Origin: JBIOHJ01 sp044448905
Lineage (GTDB): Bacteria > Bacteroidota > Bacteroidia > AKYH767-A > OLB10
Reading direction: 5' to 3'
DNA: 61,282 bases
NCBI GenBank assembly: GCA_044448905.1
Contig: JBIOHJ010000001.1
Span: 1 to 61,282 of the forward strand
The notes below the pieces were generated by a model, which had not been told where the DNA came from, did no database searches, and was given only the letters and a program-made list of their open reading frames with translations. The first letter of the stretch is position 1. The number at the start of each line of letters is the position of its first letter. Positions 17,301 through 25,643 of the stretch are shown in pieces. The position numbers and the translations under genes were made by a program.

Positions 17301-17701
17301 ATGATAAAGTTCCGGCTGCGGCAATAGGCGATGCTGTGAGATTAAATGAAATACTCATCAATCTTGTGGGCAATTCGTTAAAGTTTACACATCAGGGTGG
17401 GGTGAGGATTACGTGCCGTAACCTGGGAAGTTATTCCGATACACATGGAACAGTTATACCCGATATCTTAAACATTGAATTTTCGGTTTCCGATACCGGT
17501 ATTGGAATTCCTGAAGATAAACTGGGAACAATTTTCGAGAGTTTTTCGCAGGCAAGCAGTTCAACAACGCGCAAATATGGTGGCACCGGTTTGGGTTTAA
17601 CCATTTCTAAATACTTAGTCGAATTACATGGAGGAAAAATTTCAGTAAAAAGCAAAGAAGGAAGTGGTACCATTTTCACATTGTTATTCCGCTCGAACTA
17701 A
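14351..17701 (+). CDS. propeller-type sensor histidine kinase, cut before its receiver
   Basis: An 1116-residue membrane sensor kinase. In order: signal peptide (ending NISFG), two seven-bladed propellers built from two-component regulator repeats (many WIGTxxGLN motifs, about 35-740), a Y_Y_Y domain (about 745-830), one membrane span (TWWFRTIAAIIIAFLISFV), HisKA with H891 in SHEIRTP, and HATPase with N box (NEILINLVGN), DTGIGIP and GGTGLGLTIS. It senses something in the periplasm and should autophosphorylate. The frame closes at 17701 right where a hybrid kinase would go on: in the -1 frame the sequence reads IVIPLELTDVSNI... without stop into the receiver at 17767. ATG 14351 is preferred over TTG 14327, which overlaps a -7 box. 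Confidence 0.9.
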   Translation: MIIRIIQLFVCSVFCAFLTQNISFGQLTSAQFDQITIESGLSSSNVRAICQDSSGYIWIGTADGLNKFDGVNFTVYNHVPDDSGSLSDNFINRLLVDRNGILWIGTLNGLNIFDPVSEIFYAIPLDNKVGNKAEQTEITSLMADFENNIWVGSSKPSGVFKIFKNHNKKKYSYTSAFFPLPDAVPDPAHPEYVFSICFSSKHKNTVWMGTKYGLYKILFLQGNNGKETVQWKKITYNPTQKNSLGNSFVNDVTEDNEGAVWINYFNGGIDRIFPSVNNVFEQDSIIHFYSETNNHKKSEFMSAIKDHLGNMWFGSFYDGLFKVTPSGNISYKTNINFLNFKNIPGNFKSLISNQINTLFEDQSGLLWIGTDVGISIYNRNKENYTVSDWSLFPEENGISITAIENDIDYLWLGTDDFGVAGVNKKTNQIFKASHSDLQPNSLNNNTVLAILKDHNGNIWVGTGSGLNLLKRKDIESVSAKESNETKITNLTVKRFYKDLNETNTIYEIYALLEDDENNLWIGSSAGVVCMNTDNLSILKKIDFGRGNAQLARCLFMDKTGHIWIGTEDGLNELNKKTGKIIKYYNNISDKNSLSSNRIASIYQTKDSIYWIGTSGGGLNKFDKQKKIFKNYTIENGLPNNVINAIVDDDNGNLWLSTNNGLSKFNIKEETFTNYNTNDGLKSNGFNIGAAFKSLNGEIFFGSIKGLNSFYPEKLTKNNFIPPVVITDFKIFDKSVFKSGLDKIKKSLLNDKFVQLEANQNFFSFEFAALNYINSSKNQYKYMLEGVDPDWINNGTRRFASYTNIDPGTYTFRVKGSNNDGIWNEKGASVTVSIKPPIYKTWWFRTIAAIIIAFLISFVTQLRIRAVHEKKERELAEHSSNMKQQFLANMSHEIRTPMNAILGMTRLMIDKDPRDDQKKYLNAIKQSSDNLLVIINDILDFSKIEAGRLELEFIPFSISKVLEGVYSTMQFKAAEKSLELTYKIDDKVPAAAIGDAVRLNEILINLVGNSLKFTHQGGVRITCRNLGSYSDTHGTVIPDILNIEFSVSDTGIGIPEDKLGTIFESFSQASSSTTRKYGGTGLGLTISKYLVELHGGKISVKSKEGSGTIFTLLFRSN

Positions 17702-17766
17702 CCGATGTTTCCAATATAGTTTCTGAAAAAACCCGGGATGAATTAATTCCAAAGTCCTCGCTCAGC

Positions 17767-18156
17767 ATGTTAAAAGTTCTTTTGGTTGAAGACAACGAAT
17801 TTAACCAAATGGTGGCGATTGATACTTTACACAGCCATATTCCGGGCATCACCATTGAAACTGCTGTGAATGGAAAAGAAGCTTTCGAAAAAGTAAAAGA
17901 CAATAATTTTGACCTTGTTTTGATGGATATACAAATGCCCGAAATGGATGGCTATACTGCTACACAAATGATAAGGAGTAAACTTCATCCGCCTAAAAAT
18001 TCTATAAAAATAATGGCAATGACAGCCGGAGCTTTAAAATCTGAAGTGCAAAAATGTTTTGACGCAGGCATGGATGATTACATTGCCAAGCCATTTGATC
18101 CCGGTGCATTAATGGGAAAAATGAATGACCTTTTCAATAAAAATAATCACGCTTAA
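17767..18156 (+). CDS. receiver domain, detached part of the hybrid kinase
   Basis: A 129-residue CheY-like receiver: acidic pair in VEDNEFNQ, phosphoacceptor Asp in LVLMDIQMPEMDG, switch Thr in AMTAG and Lys in IAKPF. It has no output domain. The frame is open upstream to at least 17680 and joins the end of the kinase gene after a -1 shift near ACATTG at 17678-17683, so it is best read as the C-terminal domain of the same hybrid kinase. If the shift is real, the receiver could still be made from ATG 17767, though no start signal is evident. Unlike HTCS proteins, no AraC-type helix-turn-helix follows. Confidence 0.85.
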   Translation: MLKVLLVEDNEFNQMVAIDTLHSHIPGITIETAVNGKEAFEKVKDNNFDLVLMDIQMPEMDGYTATQMIRSKLHPPKNSIKIMAMTAGALKSEVQKCFDAGMDDYIAKPFDPGALMGKMNDLFNKNNHA

Positions 18157-18166
18157 AAAATCAGTT

Positions 18167-18196
18167 TTTAGATTGAATAATAATCTGAATGTTTTT
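18167..18196 (+). terminator. hairpin with T tract behind the receiver
   Basis: TTTAGATT-GAATAAT-AATCTGAA forms an 8-bp stem with one wobble pair, followed by TGTTTTT. It lies 10 bases after the stop at 18156 and would close the kinase-receiver transcript. The stem is AT-rich, so termination may be partial. Confidence 0.45.
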
Positions 18197-18274
18197 AAGC
18201 TGAAATAAGCTCCTGAAATTAAATTTTGGTTGTGATTGAGTTTTTTATTTCTTTGTATATCTCTTCTGTTAACT

Positions 18275-20470
18275 ATGATCCAGGGATTGCACTTTTTAAA
18301 AGTTAAGATTTTGTTTTCTATCTTGTTCTTGTTGATGTTTGTTAGTTTTTTGATCGCTCAAAAAAAACAAAATTCATCAACCGATAATTATTCCGATTTG
18401 TTTGAGGAACAGGAAAGCTTTGAATTTTTTAATGAACTGCCACGTGCTTTGAAAACTGCACCTTTTCCGCAAATAACTGTACTTAGTGAACAACGGCTGA
18501 AATCAGCCGAAAAATCGGGCAACCAAAAAGTTATTGCAACCACTGCAAATAATTTGGGATTGGTTGCAATTAAGAAACAGGATTTTTATAAGGCGTTGGG
18601 TTATCTTATTAAGTCAATCAATGCGCGTACTGCGTTAAACGATAAAGATGGAATTGCCATTACGGCCGGTGAAATTGGTTATGTGCATTACCGGGTTAAA
18701 GATTATTCAAAGGCGCTTCAATATTTTTATTCTGCCTATGAATTATCTGGCGAACAAAATCTCGTAACTGTAAAAGCCAATATTGCCGCATTAATGGGTA
18801 TCGTTTATTTCAAAAAAAAAGATATTTTAAGTGGCGAAAAATATTTTAACAATGCCTTATCGGATTTTACAACTCTGGATGATGATAAATCACGTGCCCG
18901 GCTCAACAACAAAATGGCTGAATTGTATCTGGAAAGAAATGATTATGCGAAAGCACTAAAACACTTCCGACAATCAATGGTGTTGTATGATGAGTTGAAT
19001 AATACCGGTCAAAAGGCAGTTGCACTTCGCAATATTGGAATTGTTTATTTTAAAAAAGGTGATTATGAAAAAGCACTTGAATATTTTAACAACAGTCTTG
19101 CGTTTTCCAATCAGCTTATTGTTAAAAAGCTGATTAAAGATACCTATTTAAAACTAGCAACTGTTTACAGTTTTCAAAAAAAATATGATAAAGCCGATGC
19201 TTATCACGATCTGTACCGAAATTTAAAAGATTCGATAACATATTTTGAAAGTTCAAAAAAATTTACACAGGATGATTTGCAGCATGAAGTAACAGAAAAG
19301 GAAAAAGTTATTGAACTTTTAAGCAAAGCCAATGAAGAGCAAATAAAAATATTAAATCAGCAGGGACTCGAGTTAAGCCAGCAACTAACCGCAACCGAGC
19401 TCGAACGGCAAAGCAAGGAGAAAGCTCTTGAAGAGCTGAGCGTTGCAACTCTTGAGAAAAAAGAAAAAGAAAAGCAGGTGCTTTTGCTTTCGAAACAAAA
19501 AGCCGAAAAAGATTTACAGCTTTCCAAAAAAGAACTGGAGCTGAGCAGAAAAAATGCGCTGATGTACGCTTTGACCGGTGGCGCACTCATTTTCCTGCTT
19601 CTTACTTTTCTTATCTATAGCCGGTACCGGTATAAAAAGAAATCGAATGAAGTACTAAACGTTGCCAATAAAGAATTGCAGGAAACACTCGATAAATTAA
19701 AATCTACACAAGCACAATTGATTTATTCGCAAAAGATGGCATCACTCGGGCAACTCACTGCAGGTATTGCCCATGAAATTCAAAATCCATTGAATTTTGT
19801 AAATAATTTTTCCGAAATATCAGCCGAACTGGTTGATGAATTTGTAAATTCCGATTCCGAAAAAGAACGCAAGGGGATTGCAGAAAATTTAAAACAAAAT
19901 TTTTCTAAAATTTCTCATCATGGCAAAAGAGCCGATACCATTGTAAAAAATATGTTGCAGCACAGCCGTTCGGGTGTACAGGAAAAACAACCTACTGACA
20001 TCAATGCCTTAGCCGAAGAGTTTATCAATCTTGCTTACCATGGAATGAGGGCGACCAACATTGATTTTAATTGCACAATAGAAAAAAATCTTGACAAGGT
20101 ACTTCCTAAAATAAATGTTGTTCCGCAGGATATAAGCAGGGTTATGCTTAATATTTTTAATAATGCATTTTATGCAGTTAAAGAAAAAAGTAAAACTGCA
20201 AACCATAGTTATAAACCTACTGTTGGTATTTCAGCCCAGCTGCAAAACCATGCACTAATAATCAGTATAACAGATAACGGGCACGGCATACCCGATGAAG
20301 TAAAGGACAAAATATTTGATCCTTTTTTTACAACAAAACCTGCCGGTGAAGGTACAGGAATTGGTCTTTCATTAAGTTACGATATCATTACGCACGGGCA
20401 TAACGGAACAATTCGAGTGGAAAGCAAAGAAAATATCGGAACTTCATTTTTTATTGAATTACCGGCTTGA
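18275..20470 (+). CDS. TPR-containing sensor histidine kinase
   Basis: A 731-residue kinase. A signal anchor or signal peptide (FLKVKILFSILFLLMFVSFLIA) is followed by about six tetratricopeptide repeats (70-335, for example GDYEKALEYFNNSLAFS), a long coiled coil (340-435, Lys/Glu/Leu-rich), a membrane span (MYALTGGALIFLLLTFLIY) and a kinase core with H500 in GIAHEIQNPLNFVNNF, then NNAFYAV, DNGHGIPDEV and GTGIGLSLSYDI. The TPR part would face the periplasm and bind a protein or peptide. No response regulator is next to it. ATG 18275 is chosen over 18236 because the 13 added residues form a second hydrophobic run before the anchor; either is possible. Convergent with ispG. Confidence 0.88.
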   Translation: MIQGLHFLKVKILFSILFLLMFVSFLIAQKKQNSSTDNYSDLFEEQESFEFFNELPRALKTAPFPQITVLSEQRLKSAEKSGNQKVIATTANNLGLVAIKKQDFYKALGYLIKSINARTALNDKDGIAITAGEIGYVHYRVKDYSKALQYFYSAYELSGEQNLVTVKANIAALMGIVYFKKKDILSGEKYFNNALSDFTTLDDDKSRARLNNKMAELYLERNDYAKALKHFRQSMVLYDELNNTGQKAVALRNIGIVYFKKGDYEKALEYFNNSLAFSNQLIVKKLIKDTYLKLATVYSFQKKYDKADAYHDLYRNLKDSITYFESSKKFTQDDLQHEVTEKEKVIELLSKANEEQIKILNQQGLELSQQLTATELERQSKEKALEELSVATLEKKEKEKQVLLLSKQKAEKDLQLSKKELELSRKNALMYALTGGALIFLLLTFLIYSRYRYKKKSNEVLNVANKELQETLDKLKSTQAQLIYSQKMASLGQLTAGIAHEIQNPLNFVNNFSEISAELVDEFVNSDSEKERKGIAENLKQNFSKISHHGKRADTIVKNMLQHSRSGVQEKQPTDINALAEEFINLAYHGMRATNIDFNCTIEKNLDKVLPKINVVPQDISRVMLNIFNNAFYAVKEKSKTANHSYKPTVGISAQLQNHALIISITDNGHGIPDEVKDKIFDPFFTTKPAGEGTGIGLSLSYDIITHGHNGTIRVESKENIGTSFFIELPA

Positions 20471-20479
20471 TTTTACTTT

Positions 20480-22435
20480 TTATACCTTCTCAACCCAATC
20501 ACCATTTTGCTTTATCAGGCTAATTAAGGCGTCAACCGCTTTATCCGAATCAATTGCGCGTTGCACTACTTCTTTTCCCTTGTATAAAGTAATTTTTCCG
20601 GGGCCAACACCAACATAACCGTAATCAGCATCTGCCATTTCACCCGGTCCGTTTACAATGCATCCCATAATGCCTATTTTGACTCCTTTCAAATGATCTG
20701 TTCTTGCGCGTATGCGGGCTGTTGTCTCCTGCAAATCGAAAAGCGTGCGGCCACACGAAGGGCAACTGATATATTCAGTCTTTGAAATACGCGTGCGGGC
20801 TGCCTGCAAAATTCCGAAGGCAGTGCTGTTAATCGCTTTGTGTTTGATGTTCTGAGCGCATAACCAGATTCCATCACCAAATCCATGCAGCAGTAACGCA
20901 CCGCAATCTGTTGAGGCATTTAACCGGAAATCGTTTTCTGAAATTCCGGAAAAATTTCTTTTGATAATAACCGGAATGCCTGAATGATTGGCTATCAATT
21001 CAAAAAACATTCTTCTCTGTTCAGCCATTGCGTGTTCATTGTCTGTTTCAAAAATAAGAACAGCTTTATTTAAGTTTATAAATTGAGATTTGAGGTTTTC
21101 AGAAAGCAAATAATTTAAGTTAATTGAAACGAAATTCAAATCATTTGATTTTTTATCAGTGCCCAGGTATTCATTCCACCTAAAAAACGGGTAGGATCTT
21201 GTTTTATCCACAAGTGTTTTCCATGTTTCATAATTATAAATCAAGCCCAAAGTTCCCGGAATTTCAAAATCGACTTTGTTATCTCCAACAAAAATATAAT
21301 CACATGCCTGATCGCTGATATTCCATTTGTCGAGATCAGGAGAGTAATTATACCCTACAGATAATAAATCAGCAGGCAATATTTTATCTGCTTCTGAAAA
21401 ATCAGCAACCACTCGCGGAACATTGTGCCCTCCGAAGTTCAACACTTCATTCGATTTTCTTTTATTGTATTCAAAGGGCGTAAATCCCAAATCCCAGATT
21501 GTACCTTGCACATCAGCAATTGGCTTATGATTCACCCTGTTTTTATATCGCTCTACTAACGCTTTCGCTACCGGAATTTCAAGCTCCGGCTCTTCTGTTA
21601 ACGAAACACGTATCGTATCACCAATGCCGTCTTCAAGTAAAGCTCCGATACCAACTGCTGATTTTATTCTACCGTCTTCTCCTTCACCCGCTTCAGTTAC
21701 CCCAAGGTGCAGCGGATAATTCATTCCTTCCTCTTTCATTTTCACAATCAGCAAACGATAAGCCTGCACCATTACCTGCGGGTTACTTGCTTTCATGGAA
21801 AGAACAATTTCATGATACCCTTCATCCTCACAAATTCTAACAAACTCCAATGCCGATTCAACCATGCCTAAAGGAGTATCGCCATAACGGCTCATAATCC
21901 GGTCACTCAAAGAACCATGATTTGTACCGATGCGCATCGCAGTACCGTATTCTTTGCAGATTTTTACTAGCGGGATAAATCGCTTGTGTATTCTGTCTAA
22001 CTCCGCATCATAAGCCGCATCAGAAAAATCAAATGTTTCAAACTTTTTTTTATCGGCATAATTACCGGGATTCACACGCACTTTTTCAACTATGCGCGCA
22101 GCCAGTTCGGCAGCATTGGGAGTAAAATGAATATCGGCAATAAGCGGAGTTTTGTATCCGCGTTTATGCAATTCGTTTTTAATGTTCTCAAGGTTTTTCG
22201 CTTCATGAATGCTGGGTGCAGTTATGCGAACGTATTCGCAACCCGCTTCAATCATGCGAATGCTTTGTTCAACCGTAGCAATCGTATTCATTGTATCAGT
22301 GGTTGTCATACTTTGAATACGAATAGGATTATCTCCTCCCAAAGCCACATCGCCAATCTTTACTTCCCGCGTGAACATACGCTCATAACGGGTCAGGCTG
22401 TTGCAATAAAGAGAAGGTAAAAGAGATGTTTCCAT
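20480..22435 (-). CDS. ispG: 4-hydroxy-3-methylbut-2-enyl-diphosphate synthase, long form
   Basis: A 651-residue GcpE/IspG enzyme of the non-mevalonate isoprenoid pathway, which reduces methylerythritol cyclodiphosphate using a [4Fe-4S] cluster. The N-terminal TIM barrel is seen in IGDVALGGDNPIRIQSMTTTDT and MRIGTNHGSLSDRI; the C-terminal iron-sulfur domain has CPSCGRTLFDLQ and GCIVNGPGEMADADYG with the cluster cysteines and the catalytic Glu. Between them is the roughly 250-residue insert domain found in Bacteroidota, Chlamydiae and plants, so the length is normal for the group. Cytosolic. A downstream start at MFTREVKIGD is also possible, 19 residues later. Confidence 0.96.
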   Translation of the reverse strand: METSLLPSLYCNSLTRYERMFTREVKIGDVALGGDNPIRIQSMTTTDTMNTIATVEQSIRMIEAGCEYVRITAPSIHEAKNLENIKNELHKRGYKTPLIADIHFTPNAAELAARIVEKVRVNPGNYADKKKFETFDFSDAAYDAELDRIHKRFIPLVKICKEYGTAMRIGTNHGSLSDRIMSRYGDTPLGMVESALEFVRICEDEGYHEIVLSMKASNPQVMVQAYRLLIVKMKEEGMNYPLHLGVTEAGEGEDGRIKSAVGIGALLEDGIGDTIRVSLTEEPELEIPVAKALVERYKNRVNHKPIADVQGTIWDLGFTPFEYNKRKSNEVLNFGGHNVPRVVADFSEADKILPADLLSVGYNYSPDLDKWNISDQACDYIFVGDNKVDFEIPGTLGLIYNYETWKTLVDKTRSYPFFRWNEYLGTDKKSNDLNFVSINLNYLLSENLKSQFINLNKAVLIFETDNEHAMAEQRRMFFELIANHSGIPVIIKRNFSGISENDFRLNASTDCGALLLHGFGDGIWLCAQNIKHKAINSTAFGILQAARTRISKTEYISCPSCGRTLFDLQETTARIRARTDHLKGVKIGIMGCIVNGPGEMADADYGYVGVGPGKITLYKGKEVVQRAIDSDKAVDALISLIKQNGDWVEKV

Positions 22436-22533
22436 GAATGATTACAAAATTACGGCAAAAAGGATAAAGCCACCATTCCTGTATCCCTGCATTAAAATCT
22501 TTTTATAATTTAGTCGGTATTAAAAACCTGAAA

Positions 22534-23250
22534 GTGGAAAAGGTAAAAACATTTGTTATACATGTTCGTGGCAACAAGGAGCGTGAAAAACATATAAAAC
22601 GCGAATTGCAAAAACATAATATTGATTATGAATTTATTTTAGAAGGTAACATGGAAGACATTACTGAAAATAACCTTGAAAAATACTTTAGCGATGATTA
22701 CAAAAAGATTTCACCTCAAACTTCCTGTGTGCTGAAACATTTTTATGCTTATGAACAAATAGTAAAAAATAATATCTCCATTGCATTGGTATTTGAAGAT
22801 GATATTGAATTGTTTAATTCGTTTCAGAAAATCTTTGAAGCTTCAGTTAAAGAATCTGTTACTGAAAACCTTTCGGGTTTTATTGTTTCTTACGAAGCAT
22901 CCACTCAGAATTTTATCGGTAAAAGTGAAGAGGTTGCCCGAAAATATCTTTATAAAAAAAATAATGGCAGATGTGCCGGTGCTTACCTTATTGATGTCGC
23001 TGCAGCCAAAATGATTTTAGATTATACATACAAATACAAATGCAACATGAATGTTGACTGGCTGCATAATGAATTATCCGCTAAGGGAATATTAAAAATA
23101 TTCTGGTGTCATCCTCCGGTTGCCGAACAGCAAAGCCACAATGGAAAAATACAATCGCTGCTCGATTCTAAAAAACAGGGAAATTTTTACCGCATAAAAT
23201 ATTTTATTCAGAAAGCATACAAAGAAAAAATTTTAAGCAGGCTCAGGTAA
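22534..23250 (+). CDS. glycosyltransferase family 25
   Basis: A 238-residue GT25-type glycosyltransferase, the family of lipooligosaccharide galactosyltransferases such as LpsA and LgtB. The N-terminal FVIHVRGNKEREKHIKREL segment and the EDDIELF motif (about residues 88-94, the sugar-nucleotide and metal site) are clear, and NMNVDWLHNEL late in the protein fits the acceptor region. It probably adds a sugar to surface glycolipid. The start codon is GTG at 22534. The last 8 bases overlap the end of the convergent ABC exporter gene, which is MsbA-like and thus possibly linked to the same surface lipid. Confidence 0.85.
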   Translation: MEKVKTFVIHVRGNKEREKHIKRELQKHNIDYEFILEGNMEDITENNLEKYFSDDYKKISPQTSCVLKHFYAYEQIVKNNISIALVFEDDIELFNSFQKIFEASVKESVTENLSGFIVSYEASTQNFIGKSEEVARKYLYKKNNGRCAGAYLIDVAAAKMILDYTYKYKCNMNVDWLHNELSAKGILKIFWCHPPVAEQQSHNGKIQSLLDSKKQGNFYRIKYFIQKAYKEKILSRLR

Positions 23251-25069
23251 AACTTTGCAAATCGTAAAGCTTTTTATACGTACCGTCATGAGCCAGTAAA
23301 CTGTCGTGAGTGCCACGTTCAACAATAGCGCCATTTTGCAGAACAATAATTTCATCAGCATGCTGAATGGTTGAAAGACGGTGCGCAATGACTAATGTGG
23401 TGCGGTTTTCCATCAGCTTTAAAATAGCATCCTGCACCAGGCGCTCTGATTCAGTATCAAGAGCCGATGTGGCTTCATCCAAAATAAGTATCGGAGGATT
23501 CTTTAAAACAGCCCTTGCAATACTTATCCGCTGGCGCTGCCCCCCAGATAATTTTGAGCCACGATCACCAATATTAGTTTGATATCCGTTTTCCATCTGA
23601 GATATAAACTCGTGAGCGTTTGCAATTTTTGCAGCATTTATCACATCTTCTTCTTTGACATTACTCATCCCGAAAGCTATATTATTAAAAACCGTATCAT
23701 TAAAAAGGATGGCTTCCTGGGTAACGATTCCCATAAGATTGCGAAGGCTGTTTGCTTTTATTTCATTTATATTTTTTTCATCAATAAAAATGCTTCCTTG
23801 TTGCAAATCATAAAATCTCGGAAGCAAATCGGCAATAGTCGATTTCCCCGATCCCGACTGACCGACAAGTGCTACCGTTTTACCCCTTTTAATTTCAAAA
23901 GAAATATTTTTTAAGACTTTTTCTTTTTCATACGCAAAAGAAACTTCACGGTACTCTATTTTGTTACCGAATGAATTTATTTCTGTTGCCCCTTCTTTAT
24001 CTAAGACTTCAACAGGTGTATCAATAATATTTATAATGCGGTCACCGGCAGCCAGCCCTTTCTGTATATTGGTAATGGCTGAAGAAATGTTTTTTGCCGG
24101 TGGAAGTATCTGAGAATAAATAATGATGTAAGTAATAAATTCACTTGCGGTAAGCTCCGATTGGTTGTTCAATACCAGCGTTCCGCCATACACAATAAGA
24201 ACCACTACCACCAATACACCAAGAAATTCTGAAACCGGTGAAGCAAGCTCCCTGCGATTGATGTAAGATTTTAAAACCAGCCGGTACTTTGTATTAAATT
24301 CTTCAAACCTTCTGGCAATAAAAGACTGGGCAACAAAAGCTTTAATGATTCTGACAGCGGTAATAGCTTCATCAGTAACACTTAAAATTTTTCCAAGCAA
24401 ATTCTGACCAACATCCGCTGTTCGTTTAAGTTTTTTTGAAATTGCCGCAATGATAAAACCTGAAACAGGAAAAAAAACCAACGTGAATAAAGTGAGCTTT
24501 ACCGACATCATAAAAAGCATTATGAAATAAACTATAATGATAAGCGGCTCACGAAATACAACATGAATCGTGCTGATTACTGAGTTTTCAACTTCATGAA
24601 CATCGTTCGACACCACGCTCATTAAATCTCCTTTTTGCTTTGTGTGAAAAAATCCTACATGCATCGAAATTATTTTTTCGAACACTGCTTTCCGCATCCT
24701 GAAGACAAGCCATACTCTTACGCGTGTAAGAACACGCATTGAGAAATAGCGGAAAATATTTGCCAGCAAGACACTGGATAGAATAACTGCACACACAAAT
24801 TTTAAAGCGGCTTCTTTTCCATACTGGATTGAAATAAAGCTGTACCAGTAATCAAAAACGCCTTTGATATACGTAATTGAAAATGAAAACTCGGGAAATG
24901 AAACCTGTTTGCTTTCCTGTGCTGTGTTAAATAGAACATTCAGCAAAGGAATGATTAGAGAAAAATTAATAGCTCCGAAAATAACTGCCGGAATCATCAA
25001 AAATAAATACGGAACTATAAAAGTTTTGTATGGCTTTGCAAATGAGAGCAGCCGTAAATATGTTTTCAC
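23243..25069 (-). CDS. ABC exporter, fused permease and ATPase, MsbA-like
   Basis: A 608-residue half-transporter. The first 320 residues hold six membrane segments of the type I exporter fold; the ATPase domain (about 360-608) has Walker A GQSGSGKST, Q loop GIVTQE, signature LSGGQRQR, Walker B ILILDEATSALD and the switch His in IAHRLST. It works as a homodimer in the inner membrane. Sequence pattern and length fit MsbA-type lipid A-core flippases, but drug and peptide exporters share the fold, so the substrate is inferred from the neighbouring GT25 gene only. It diverges from rbfA. Confidence 0.92.
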   Translation of the reverse strand: MKTYLRLLSFAKPYKTFIVPYLFLMIPAVIFGAINFSLIIPLLNVLFNTAQESKQVSFPEFSFSITYIKGVFDYWYSFISIQYGKEAALKFVCAVILSSVLLANIFRYFSMRVLTRVRVWLVFRMRKAVFEKIISMHVGFFHTKQKGDLMSVVSNDVHEVENSVISTIHVVFREPLIIIVYFIMLFMMSVKLTLFTLVFFPVSGFIIAAISKKLKRTADVGQNLLGKILSVTDEAITAVRIIKAFVAQSFIARRFEEFNTKYRLVLKSYINRRELASPVSEFLGVLVVVVLIVYGGTLVLNNQSELTASEFITYIIIYSQILPPAKNISSAITNIQKGLAAGDRIINIIDTPVEVLDKEGATEINSFGNKIEYREVSFAYEKEKVLKNISFEIKRGKTVALVGQSGSGKSTIADLLPRFYDLQQGSIFIDEKNINEIKANSLRNLMGIVTQEAILFNDTVFNNIAFGMSNVKEEDVINAAKIANAHEFISQMENGYQTNIGDRGSKLSGGQRQRISIARAVLKNPPILILDEATSALDTESERLVQDAILKLMENRTTLVIAHRLSTIQHADEIIVLQNGAIVERGTHDSLLAHDGTYKKLYDLQSFT

Positions 25070-25169
25070 CTAATATAAAATATGGTTGCGAAGATAAGAA
25101 TTGTTACCTGTGGCGGCTGATACTAAACGAACCAATGACAGGGATATTTTGTTTATTTGCGGACTTAAT

Positions 25170-25538
25170 ATGGACACCACCCGGCAAAATAAGTTTTCGA
25201 GGCTTATACAAAAAGAACTGGCTGAAATTTTACAGCGCGAAGGAAAAAAATTCTGCGGCACTTCGTTCGTCACAATTACGAACGTAAAAGTTACACCCGA
25301 TTTAGCTTTAGCACGCATTTCCTTAAGCGTATTTAAGGAAAAACAGCCACTTGCCTTGATTAAGAACATGCAAACTCACAAGCATGAAATCAGAAAAATG
25401 CTTGGCTTTAAAATAAAAAACCAGGCACGGCATATTCCTGAACTTGAATTTTTTCTTGATGATTCGCTGGATTATGTTGCGCGAATTGATGATATCTTTA
25501 AAACCCTGCACATCCCTCCCGCAGATGAAACTAAGTGA
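25170..25538 (+). CDS. rbfA: 30S ribosome-binding factor RbfA
   Basis: A 122-residue KH-like protein that helps mature the 16S rRNA 5' end and is needed in the cold. The family core is clear: RQNKFSRLIQKELAEILQRE, VTITNVKVTPDLALARISLSVF (each shortened here), and the closing RHIPELEFFLDDSLDYVARIDDIF. ATG 25170 is chosen because it gives the usual N-terminus; the longer frame from 25101 adds 23 residues that match nothing in the family. It diverges from the ABC exporter and is followed by a perfect inverted repeat at 25578. Confidence 0.95.
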   Translation: MDTTRQNKFSRLIQKELAEILQREGKKFCGTSFVTITNVKVTPDLALARISLSVFKEKQPLALIKNMQTHKHEIRKMLGFKIKNQARHIPELEFFLDDSLDYVARIDDIFKTLHIPPADETK

Positions 25539-25577
25539 TTGAGTAAATAAAAAATAAATGCAGAAACCATTGAATCG

Positions 25578-25600
25578 AAGTTTTACAATTTGTAAAACTT
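25578..25600. promoter_or_regulatory. perfect 23-bp inverted repeat
   Basis: Left arm AAGTTTTACAA, centre T, right arm TTGTAAAACTT: 11 bp each, with no mismatch. It lies 40 bases after rbfA and 44 bases before the methyltransferase gene. The low GC content makes a factor-independent terminator less likely than a protein-binding site or a dispersed repeat. A related arm pair (AAGTTTT-C-AAAACTT) occurs at 34742-34756. Confidence 0.5.
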
Positions 25601-25643
25601 GTCTGTTTGCTGATGGATTCGAATAAATTCGTTTTTCACGCCT

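Noticed and set aside
17670..17700. Programmed -1 frameshift in the propeller kinase
   Set aside because: No XXXYYYZ slippery heptamer or downstream stem is seen; mutation or sequence error is simpler.
25101..25169. Longer start for rbfA
   Set aside because: The added 23 residues match nothing in the family and the ATG at 25170 gives the normal length.
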